A stretch of DNA of 64,000 bases from Siphonodentalium dalli. Taxonomy: Eukaryota > Mollusca > Scaphopoda > Gadilida > Siphonodentaliidae. Each line of letters begins with the position of its first letter. Within the stretch, counting starts at the first letter, position 1. The stretch is from assembly GCA_032622095.1 (NCBI GenBank), contig CP136061.1:53643762-53707761 (forward strand). Direction: 5' to 3'. Position numbers and translations under genes: made by a program. Shown here piece after piece: positions 35,290-46,277 of this stretch. The notes under the pieces were generated by a model. The model was not told the origin of the DNA, made no database searches, and saw only the letters and a list, made by a program, of their open reading frames with translations.

Positions 35290-38200
35290 CCCTATTTTAT
35301 TTTTTACATTAGGAAATACAAAGTTACATTTGCAAGTCGTTTAAAAAATGCGACGTGTTTTCCAGGTTACGGTTACATTTGCAAGTCGTTTCAAAAATGC
35401 GACGTGTTTTCGCGGTTACGGTTACAAATGGTTAGCAGAGAATAACTCCAACTAGAAAAATGAAAATATTTCACCTGTCCTTGTTTAAAACGGGTTACAA
35501 AGTTACATTTGCAAGTCGTTTCAAAAATGCGACGTGTTTTCGCGGTAACGGTTACAAATGATTAGCAGAGAATAACTCCAACTAGAAAAATGAAAATATT
35601 TCACCTGTCCTTGTTTAAAACGGGTTACAAAGTTACATTTGCAAGTCGTTTCAAAAATGCGACGTATTTTCCAGGTTACGGTTACAAATGATTAGCAGAG
35701 AATAACTCCAACTAGAAAAATGAAAATATTTCACCCGTCCTTGTTTAAAAAGGGTTACAAAGTTACATTTGCAAGTCGTTTTAAAATTTCGACGTGTTTG
35801 TTGTCACAAAGTGACCAATGCTTATCGTGTAGTAACTCCAACTAAAAAATGAAAATATTTCACCCTTCCTTGTTTAAAATGGGTTACAAAGTTACATTTG
35901 GATATCGCTTTAAAAATGCGATGTGTTTATTGTCACAAAGTGACCAATGCTTATCGTGTAGTAACTCCAACTAGAAAAATGAAATATTTCACCCGTCCTT
36001 ATTTAAAAAGGGTTACAAAGTTACATTTGCAAGTCGTTTAGAAAATCCGACGTGTTTTTTGCGGTTACGGTTACAAATGATTAGCAGATAATAACTACAA
36101 CTAGAAAAATGAAAATATTTCACCCGTCCTTGTTTAAAAAGGGTTACAAAGTTACATTTGCAGATCGTTTTAAAATTTCGACGTGTTTGATGTCACTAAG
36201 TGACCAATGCTTATCGTGTAGTAACTCCAACTAGAAAAATGAAAATATTTCACCCGTCCTTGTTTAAAAAGGGTTACAAAGTTACATTTGCAAGTCGTTT
36301 TAAAATTTCGACGTGTTTGTTGTCACAAAGTGACCAATGCTTATCGTGTAGTAACTCCAACTAGCAAAATGAAAATATTTCACCCGTCCTTGTTTAAAAA
36401 GGGTTACAAAGTTACATTTGCAAATCGTTTTAAAATTTCGACGTGTTTGTTGTCACAGAGTGACCAATGCTTATCGTGTAGTAACTCCAACTAGCAAAAT
36501 GAAAATATTTCACATATCCTTGTTAAAAACGGGTTACAAAGTTACATTTGCAAGTCGTTTCAAAAATGCGACGTGTTTTCGCGGTTACGGTTACAAATGA
36601 TTAGCAGAGAATAACTCCAACTAGAAAAATGAAAATATTTCACATGTCCTTGGTTAAAACGGGTTACAAAGTTACATTTGCAAGTCGTTTCAAAAATGCG
36701 ACGTGTTTTCGCGGTTACGGTTACAAGTGATTATCAGAGAATAACTCCAACTAGAAAAATGAAAATATTTCACCCGTCCTTGTTTAAAAAGTGTTACAAA
36801 GTTACATTTGCAAGTCGTTTTAAAATTTCGACGTGTTTGTTGTCACAAAGTGACCAATGCTTATCGTGTAGTAACTCCAACTAGCAAAATGAAAATATTT
36901 CATTCGTCCTTGTTTAAAAAGGGTTACAAAGTTACATTTGGATTTCGCTTTAAAAATGCGACGTGTTTATTGTCACAAAGTGACCAATGCTTATTGACCA
37001 ATGATTAGCAGAGAACGACTCCAAGTAGAAAAATGAAAATATTTCACATATCCTTGTTAAAAACGGGTTACAAAGTTACATTTGCAAGTCGTTTCAAAAA
37101 TGCGACGTGTTTTCGCGGTTACGGTTACAAATGATTAGCAGAGAATAACTCCAACTAGAAAAATGAAAATATTTCACCTGTCCTTGTTTAAAACGGGTTA
37201 CAAAGTTACATTTGAAAGTCGTTTCAAAAATGCGACGTGTTTTCCAGGTTACGGTTACATTTGGAAGTCGTTTTAAAAATGCGACGTGTTTTCGCGGTTA
37301 CGGTTACAAATGATTAGCAGAGAATAACTCCAACTAGAAAAATGAAAATATTTCACCTGTCCTTGTTTAAAACGGGTTACAAAGTTACATTTGCAAATCG
37401 TTTCAAAAATGCGACGTGTTTATTGTCACAAAGTGACCAATGCTTATCGTGTAGTAACTCCAACTAGAAAAATGAAAATATTTCACCCGTCCTTATTTAA
37501 AAAGGGTTACAAAGTTACATTTGCAAGTCGTTTAGAAAATCCGACGTGTTTTTGCGGTTACGGTTACAAATGATTAGCAGATAATAACTACAACTAGATA
37601 AATGAAAATATTTCACCCGTCCTTGTTTAAAAAGGGTTACAAAGTTACATTTGCAGATCGTTTTAAAATTTCGACGTGTTTGATGTCACTAAGTGACCAA
37701 TGCTTATCGTGTAGTAACTCCAACTAGAAAAATGAAAATATTTCACCCGTCCTTGTTTAAAAAGGGTTACAAAGTTACATTTGCAAGTCGTTTTAAAATT
37801 TCGACGTGTTTGTTGTCACAAAGTGACCAATGCTTATCGTGTAGTAACTCCAACTAGCAAAATGAAAATATTTCACCCGTCCTTGTTTAAAAAGGGTTAC
37901 AAAGTTACATTTGGATTTCGCTTTAAAAATGCGACGTGTTTATTGTCACAAAGTGACCAATGCTTATTGACCAATGATTAGCAGAGAACGACTCCAAGTA
38001 GAAAAATGAAAATATTTCACATATCCTTGTTAAAAACGGGTTACAAAGTTACATTTGCAAGTCGTTTCAAAAATGCGACGTGTTTTCGCGGTTACGGTTA
38101 CAAATGATTAGCAGAGAATAACTCCAACTAGAAAAATGAAAATATTTCACCTGTCCTTGTTTAAAACGGGTTACAAAGTTACATTTGAAAGTCGTTTCAA

Positions 38201-41200
38201 AAATGCGACGTGTTTTCCAGGTTACGGTTACATTTGGAAGTCGTTTTAAAAATGCGACGTGTTTTCGCGGTTACGGTTACAAATGATTAGCAGAGAATAA
38301 CTCCAACTAGAAAAATGAAAATATTTCACCTGTCCTTGTTTAAAACGGGTTACAAAGTTACATTTGCAAATCGTTTCAAAAATGCGACGTGTTTATTGTC
38401 ACAAAGTGACCAATGCTTATCGTGTAGTAACTCCAACTAGAAAAATGAAAATATTTCACCCGTCCTTATTTAAAAAGGGTTACAAAGTTACATTTGCAAG
38501 TCGTTTAGAAAATCCGACGTGTTTTTGCGGTTACGGTTACAAATGATTAGCAGATAATAACTACAACTAGATAAATGAAAATATTTCACCCGTCCTTGTT
38601 TAAAAAGGGTTACAAAGTTACATTTGCAGATCGTTTTAAAATTTCGACGTGTTTGATGTCACTAAGTGACCAATGCTTATCGTGTAGTAACTCCAACTAG
38701 AAAAATGAAAATATTTCACCCGTCCTTGTTTAAAAAGGGTTACAAAGTTACATTTGCAAGTCGTTTTAAAATTTCGACGTGTTTGTTGTCACAAAGTGAC
38801 CAATGCTTATCGTGTAGTAACTCCAACTAGCAAAATGAAAATATTTCACCCGTCCTTGTTTAAAAAGGGTTACAAAGTTACATTTGCAAATCGTTTTAAA
38901 ATTTCGACGTGTTTGTTGTCACAGAGTGACCAATGCTTATCGTGTAGTAACTCCAACTAGCAAAATGAAAATATTTCACATATCCTTGTTAAAAACGGGT
39001 TACAAAGTTACATTTGCAAGTCGTTTCAAAAATGCGACGTGTTTTCGCGGTTACGGTTACAAATGATTAGCAGAGAATAACTCCAACTAGAAAAATAAAA
39101 ATATTTCACATGTCCTTGGTTAAAACGGGTTACAAAGTTACATTTGCAAGTCGTTTCAAAAATGCGACGTGTTTTCGCGGTTACGGTTACAAGTGATTAT
39201 CAGAGAATAACTCCAACTAGAAAAATGAAAATATTTCACCCGTCCTTGTTTAAAAAGGGTTACAAAGTTACATTTGCAAGTCGTTTTAAAATTTCAACGT
39301 GTTTGTTGTCACAAAGTGACCAATGCTTATCGTGTAGTAACTCCAACTAGCAAAATGAAAATATTTCACCCGTCCTTGTTTAAAAAGGGTTACAAAGTTA
39401 CATTTGGATTTCGCTTTAAAAATGCGACGTGTTTATTGTCACAAAGTGACCAATGCTTATTGACCAATGATTAGCAGAGAACGACTCCAAGTAGAAAAAT
39501 GAAAATATTTCACATATCCTTGTTAAAAACGGGTTACAAAGTTACATTTGCAAGTCGTTTCAAAAATGCGACGTGTTTTCGCGGTTACGGTTACAAATGA
39601 TTAGCAGAGAATAACTCCAACTAGAAAAATGAAAATATTTCACCTGTCCTTGTTTAAAACGGGTTACAAAGTTACATTTGAAAGTCGTTTCAAAAATGCG
39701 ACGTGTTTTCCAGGTTACGGTTACATTTGGAAGTCGTTTTAAAAATGCGACGTGTTTTCGCGGTTACGGTTACAAATGATTAGCAGAGAATAACCCCAAC
39801 TAGAAAAATGAAAATATTTCACCTGTCCTTGTTTAAAACGAGTTACAAAGTTACATTTGCAAATCGTTTCAAAAATGCGACGTGTTTATTGTCACAAAGT
39901 GACCAATGCTTATCGTGTAGTAACTCCAACTAGAAAAATGAAAATATTTCACCCGTCCTTGTTTAAAAAGGGTTACAAAGTTACATTTGCAGATCGTTTT
40001 AAAATTTCGACGTGTTTGTTGTCACAAAGTGACCAATGCTTATCGTGTGGTAACTCCAACTAGCAAAATGAAAATATATCACCCGTCCTTGTTTAAAAAG
40101 GGTTACAAAGTTACATTTGCAAATCGTTTTAAAATTTCGACGTGTTTGTTGTCACAAAGTGACCAATGCTTATCGTGTAGTAACTCCAACTAGCAAAATG
40201 AAAATATTTCACCCGTCCTTGTTTAAAAAGGGTTACAAAGTTACATTTGGATTTCGCTTTAAAAATGCGACGTGTTTATTGTCACAAAGTGACCAATGCT
40301 TATTGACCAATGATTAGCAGAGAACAACTCCAAGTAGAAAAATGAAAATATTTCACATATCCTTGTTAAAAACGGGTTACAAATTTACATTTGCAAGTCG
40401 TTTCAAAAATGCGACGTGTTTTCGCGGTTACGGTTACAAATGATTAGCAGAGACTAACTCCAACTAGAAAAATTAAAATATTTCACCTGTCCTTGGTTAA
40501 AACGGGTTACAAAGTTACATTTGCAAGTCGTTTCAAAAATGCGACGTGTTTTCGCGGTTACGGTTACAAGTGATTATCAGAGAATAACTCCAACTAGAAA
40601 AATGAAAATATTTCACCCGTCCTTGTTTAAAAAGGGTTACAAAGTTACATTTGCAAGTCGTTTTAAAATTTCGACGTGTTTGTTGTCACAAAGTGACCAA
40701 TGCTTATCGTGTAGTAACTCCAACTAGCAAAATGAAAATATTTCACCCGTCCTTGTTTAAAAAGGGTTACAAAGTTACATTTGGATTTCGCTTTAAAAAT
40801 GCGACGTGTTTATTGTCACAAAGTGACCAATGCTTATTGACCAATGATTAGCAGAGAACGACTCCAAGTAGAAAAATGAAAATATTTCACATATCCTTGT
40901 TAAAAACGGGTTACAAAGTTACATTTGCAAGTCGTTTCAAAAATGCGACGTGTTTTCGCGGTTTCGGTTACAAATGATTAGCAGAGAATAACTCCAACTA
41001 GAAAAATGAAAATATTTCACCTGTCCTTGGTTAAAACGGGTTACAAAGTTACATTTGCAAGTCGTTTCAAAAATGCGACGTGTTTTCGCGGTTACGGTTA
41101 CAAATGATTAGCAGAGAATAACTCCAACTAGAAAAATGAAAATATTTCACCTGTCCTTGTTTAAAACGGGTTACAAAGTTACATTTGAAAGTCGTTTCAA

Positions 41201-44200
41201 AAATGCGACGTGTTTTCCAGGTTACGGTTACATTTGGAAGTCGTTTTAAAAATGCGACGTGTTTTCGCGGTTACGGTTACAAATGATTAGCAGAGAATAA
41301 CTCCAACTAGAAAAATGAAAATATTTCACCTGTCCTTGTTTAAAACGGGTTACAAAGTTACATTTGCAAATCGTTTCAAAAATGCGACGTGTTTATTGTC
41401 ACAAAGTGACCAATGCTTATCGTGTAGTAACTCCAACTAGAAAAATGAAAATATTTCATCCGTCCTTGTTTAAAAAGGGTTACAAAGTTACATTTGCAGA
41501 TCGTTTTAAAATTTCGACGTGTTTGTTGTCACAAAGTGACCAATGCTTATCGTGTAGTAACTCCAACTAGCAAAATGAAAATATATCACCCGTCCTTGTT
41601 TAAAAAGGGTTACAAAGTTACATTTGCAAATCGTTTTAATATTTCGACGTGTTTGTTGTCACAAAGTGACCAATGCTTATCGTGTAGTAACTCCAACTAG
41701 CAAAATGAAAATATTTCAACCGTCCTTGTTTAAAAAGGGTTACAAAGTTACATTTGGATTTCGCTTTAAAAATGCGACGTGTTTATTGTCACAAAGTGAC
41801 CAATGCTTATTGACCAATGATTAGCAGAGAACAACTCCAAGTAGAAAAATGAAAATATTTCACATATCCTTGTTAAAAACGGGTTACAAATTTACATTTG
41901 CAAGTCGTTTCAAAAATGCGACGTGTTTTCGCGGTTACGGTTACAAATGATTAGCAGAGACTAACTCCAACTAGAAAAATTAAAATATTTCACCTGTCCT
42001 TGGTTAAAACGGGTTACAAAGTTACATTTGCAAGTCGTTTAAAAAATGCGACGTGTTTTCGCGGTTACGGTTACAAGTGATTATCAGAGAATAACTCCAA
42101 CTAGAAAAATGAAAATATTTCACCCGTCCTTGTTTAAAAAGGGTTACAAAGTTACATTTGCAAGTCGTTTTAAAATTTCGACGTGTTTGTTGTCACAAAG
42201 TGACCAATGCTTATCGTGTAGTAACTCCAACTAAAAAATGAAAATATTTCACCCTTCCTTGTTTAAAATGGGTTACAAAGTTACATTTGGATATCGCTTT
42301 AAAAATGCGATGTGTTTATTGTCACAAAGTGACCAATGCTTATCGTGTAGTAACTCCAACTAGAAAAATGAAAATATTTCACCCGTCCTTATTTAAAAAG
42401 GGTTACAAAGTTACATTTGCAAGTCGTTTAGAAAATCCGACGTGTTTTTGCGGTTACGGTTACAAATGATTAGCAGATAATAACTACAACTAGAAAAATG
42501 AAAATATTTCACCCGTCCTTGTTTAAAAAGGGTTACAAAGTTACATTTGCAGATCGTTTTAAAATTTCGACGTGTTTTTTGTCACAAAGTGACCAATGCT
42601 TATCGTGTAGTAACTCCAACTAGCAAAATGAAAATATATCACCCGTCCTTGTTTAAAAAGGGTTACAAAGTTACATTTGCAAATCGTTTTAAAATTTCGA
42701 CGTGTTTGTTGTCACAAAGTGACCAATGCTTATCGTGTAGTAACTCCAACTAGCAAAATGAAAATATTTCACCCGTCCTTGTTTAAAAAGGGTTACAAAG
42801 TTACATTTGGATTTCGCTTTAAAAATGCGACGTGTTTATTGTCACAAAGTGACCAATGCTTATTGACCAATGATTAGCAGAGAACAACTCCAAGTAGAAA
42901 AATGAAAATATTTCACATATCCTTGTTAAAAACGGGTTACAAATTTACATTTGCAAGTCGTTTCAAAAATGCGACGTGTTTTCGCGGTTACGGTTACAAA
43001 TGATTAGCAGAGACTAACTCCAACTAGAAAAATTAAAATATTTCACCTGTCCTTGGTTAAAACGGGTTACAAAGTTACATTTGCAAGTCGTTTCAAAAAT
43101 GCGACGTGTTTTCGCGGTTACGGTTACAAGTGATTATTAGAGAATAACTCCAACTAGAAAAATGAAAATATTTCACCCGTCCTTGTTTAAAAAGGGTTAC
43201 AAAGTTACATTTGCAAGTCGTTTTAAAATTTCGACGTGTTTGTTGTCACAAAGTGACCAATGCTTATCGTGTAGTAACTCCAACTAGCAAAATGAAAATA
43301 TTTCACCCGTCCTTGTTTAAAAAGGGTTACAAAGTTACATTTGGATTTCGCTTTAAAAATGCGACGTGTTTATTGTCACAATGTGACCAATGCTTATTGA
43401 CCAATGATTAGCAGAGAACGACTCCAAGTAGAAAAATGAAAATATTTCACATATCCTTGTTAAAAACGGGTTACAAAGTTACATTTGCAAGTCGTTTCAA
43501 AAATGCGACGTGTTTTCGCGGTTTCGGTTACAAATGATTAGCAGAGAATAACTCCAACTAGAAAAATGAAAATATTTCACCTGTCCTTGGTTAAAACGGG
43601 TTACAAAGTTACATTTGCAAGTCGTTTCAAAAATGCGACGTGTTTTCGCGGTTACGGTTACAAATGATTAGCAGAGAATAACTCCAACTAGAAAAATGAA
43701 AATATTTCACCTGTCCTTGTTTAAAACGGGTTACAAAGTTACATTTGAAAGTCGTTTCAAAAATGCGACGTGTTTTCCAGGTTACGGTTACATTTGGAAG
43801 TCGTTTTAAAAATGCGACGTGTTTTCGCGGTTACGGTTACAAATGATTAGCAGAGAATAACTCCAACTAGAAAAATGAAAATATTTCACCTGTCCTTGTT
43901 TAAAACGGGTTACAAAGTTACATTTGCAAATCGTTTCAAAAATGCGACGTGTTTATTGTCACAAAGTGACCAATGCTTATCGTGTAGTAACTCCAACTAG
44001 AAAAATGAAAATATTTCACCCGTCCTTGTTTAAAAAGGGTTACAAAGTTACATTTGCAGATCGTTTTAAAATTTCGACGTGTTTGTTGTCACAAAGTGAC
44101 CAATGCTTATCGTGTAGTAACTCCAACTAGCAAAATGAAAATATATCACCCGTCCTTGTTTAAAAAGGGTTACAAAGTTACATTTGCAAATCGTTTTAAA

Positions 44201-45220
44201 ATTTCGACGTGTTTGTTGTCACAAAGTGACCAATGCTTATCGTGTAGTAACTCCAACTAGCAAAATGAAAATATTTCAACCGTCCTTGTTTAAAAGGGGT
44301 TACAAAGTTACATTTGGATTTCGCTTTAAAAATGCGACGTGTTTATTGTCACAAAGTGACCAATGCTTATTGACCAATGATTAGCAGAGAACAACTCCAA
44401 GTAGAAAAATGAAAATATTTCACATATCCTTGTTAAAAACGGGTTACAAATTTACATTTGCAAGTCGTTTCAAAAATGCGACGTGTTTTCGCGGTTACGG
44501 TTACAAATGATTAGCAGAGACTAACTCCAACTAGAAAAATTAAAATATTTCACCTGTCCTTGGTTAAAACGGGTTACAAAGTTACATTTGCAAGTCGTTT
44601 CAAAAATGCGACGTGTTTTCGCGGTTACGGTTACAAGTGATTATCAGAGAATAACTCCAACTAGAAAAATGAAAATATTTCACCCGTCCTTGTTTAAAAA
44701 TGGTTACAAAGTTACATTTGCAAGTCGTTTTAAAATTTCGACGTGTTTGTTGTCACAAAGTGACCAATGCTTATCGTGTAGTAACTCCAACTAAAAAATG
44801 AAAATATTTCACCCTTCCTTGTTTAAAATGGGTTACAAAGTTACATTTGGATATCGCTTTAAAAATGCGATGTGTTTATTGTCACAAAGTGACCAATGCT
44901 TATCGTGTAGTAACTCCAACTAGAAAAATGAAAATATTTCACCCGTCCTTATTTAAAAAGGGTTACAAAGTTACATTTGCAAGTCGTTTAGAAAATCCGA
45001 CGTGTTTTTGCGGTTACGGTTACAAATGATTAGCAGATAATAACTACAACTAGAAAAATGAAAATATTTCACCCGTCCTTGTTTAAAAAGGGTTACAAAG
45101 TTACATTTGCAGATCGTTTTAAAATTTCGACGTGTTTGATGTCACTAAGTGACCAATGCTTATCGTGTAGTAACTCCAACTAGAAAAATGAAAATATTTC
45201 ACCCGTCCTTGTTTAAAATA
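35290..45220 (+). repeat. Satellite array, ~130-bp monomer with higher-order repeats
   Basis: About 75 head-to-tail monomers. A typical unit carries 'ggttacaaagttacatttg', then 'aagtcgtttcaaaaatgcg', then either 'ttttcgcggttacggttac' or 'tgttgtcacaaagtgacc', then 'aactccaactagaaaaatg' and 'aaaatatttcacc.gtcctt'. Monomer types recur in larger blocks. A marker variant ('ccaatgcttattgaccaatg') lies near 36985, 37958, 39451, 40294, 40828, 41801, 42854, 43388 and 44361, giving spacings of 973, 1493, 843, 534, 973, 1053, 534 and 973 bp. Thus 973-, 2466- and 2560-bp higher-order units are nearly identical internally. Many monomers contain a short ATG-to-TAG frame (41 codons), but copies differ by amino-acid changes and alternative ends, so these are not called as genes. 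Confidence 0.93.
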
Positions 45221-45223
45221 TTA

Positions 45224-45702
45224 GCAACGTGAATTCCGTTACTTATTCCTTATTCGAAAAATATTGGAAATTGTGGCAAATAAACCCAAATTCGTAAGTG
45301 GCCAGCTGGACTTAACATTTTGGGCGGAAAACTATTTGTGTCCAGTTCGAAAAAGTGGCCCGAAAAAGACTCGACCCTGTGCTCGGTCGTTTTTTGTTTT
45401 TGTTTTGTTGAGAATGTGGCAAATGACCTGAAATTCGTAAGTGACCAGATGGGCCGAAAATGTTTTGGGTCGAGTTTGAAAAAGTGGTCCGAAGAAGACT
45501 CGATCCGGCCTGTGCTCGGTCCGAAATTTTTTCGAAAATGACCACACGAACGTACTTAATAAAAATATCAATAATATGGGCCGAAATAGTACGAAATGCC
45601 TCGAATTTTTTTTGGGGGTCGTCATTTGCCACAATTTCCAATATTTTTCGAATAAGGAATAAGGAATAAGGAATAAGGAATAAGTAACGGAATTCACGTT
45701 GC
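45224..45702. mobile_element. TIR element (MITE) at the right end of the satellite
   Basis: Terminal inverted repeats of about 60 bp: left 'gcaacgtgaattccgttact' and right ending 'gtaacggaattcacgttgc', continuing through 'ttattccttattcgaaaaat' and 'attggaaattgtggcaaat'. The right arm has an expansion of 'gaata ag' units, the left arm one or two. TTA flanks both ends (45221-45223 and 45703-45705). The interior has two copies of a segment with 'aattcgtaagtg.ccag' and 'cgaaaaagtgg.ccga'. It encodes no transposase; the long frames on both strands are incidental. Confidence 0.85.
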
Positions 45703-45709
45703 TTAAATA

Positions 45710-45795
45710 TTGCCAAAACTTCCAACACCGATCATATAATATACCATTTTCGAAAACAGAAAAGTCTATATTAAGCACAATTGAACAAGATAACC
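45710..45795 (-). repeat. Resumed copy A upstream flank
   Basis: 'ttgcc.aaact' and then 'accgatcatataatatacc' and 'ttttcgaaaacagaaaagtct' match the flank directly upstream of the copy B exon at 63602-63680. In copy B this follows 'caactaaata' without a break. It shows that the DNA between 35128 and about 45703 was inserted in copy A, or lost from B. Confidence 0.8.
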
Positions 45796-45800
45796 ATTCA

Positions 45801-46277
45801 CTATAACCGAATATGGTTCATATAACATGACCATGCAGTATAACCAAAGTGCTGACAACAAGATGAATATGCAGTATAGCCAAACATAATATTAATGACC
45901 GAAAATGTATAGCCAAGAATGGTGCGAACGAGATGAACATGCAGTATAATTAAAATGGTGCGAACGAGATGACCATGCAGTATAAGCAAAAATGGCGCCA
46001 ACGAGATGACCATGCATTATAACCGAAAATGGTGGGAACGAGATGACCATGCAGTATAAGCAAAAATGGTGCGAAGGAGATGACCATGCAATATAACCCA
46101 AAATGGTGCGAACGAGATAACCGTGCAGTATAACCAAAAATGGTGCGAACGAGATGACCATGCAGTATAACCAAAAATGGTGCGAAAGAGATGACCATGC
46201 AGTATAACCAAAAATGGTGCGAACGAGATAACCGTGCAGTATAACAAAAAATGGTGCGAACGAGATGACAAAGCAGT
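45801..46277. repeat. 37-bp minisatellite, about 13 copies
   Basis: The unit is 'ataaccaaaaatggtgcg' plus 'aacgagatgaccatgcagt'. The left copies are more diverged than the right ones. As 37 is not a multiple of three, each reading frame cycles through the unit, giving long frames on the minus strand (45801-46352) with an 'FAPF..ILHGHLVRTI' pattern. These are products of the repeat, not a gene. Confidence 0.9.

Noticed and set aside
36000-45000. Telomere-like 'ggttacggttac' words
   Set aside because: They occur once per monomer of certain types, not as a pure short tandem repeat.
36288-45029. About 30 open frames of 60-68 codons in a row on the plus strand ('MQVVLKFRRVCCHKV...')
   Set aside because: They start at TTG rather than ATG, overlap each other and span satellite monomer borders. 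Their number reflects the repeat, not a gene family.
35290-45220. CRISPR-like array
   Set aside because: Units are contiguous tandem monomers without unique spacers of fixed length, in eukaryotic DNA.
45312-45778. 138- and 148-codon minus-strand frames
   Set aside because: They lie within the inverted arms and interior of the TIR element 45224-45702 and show no protein motif.
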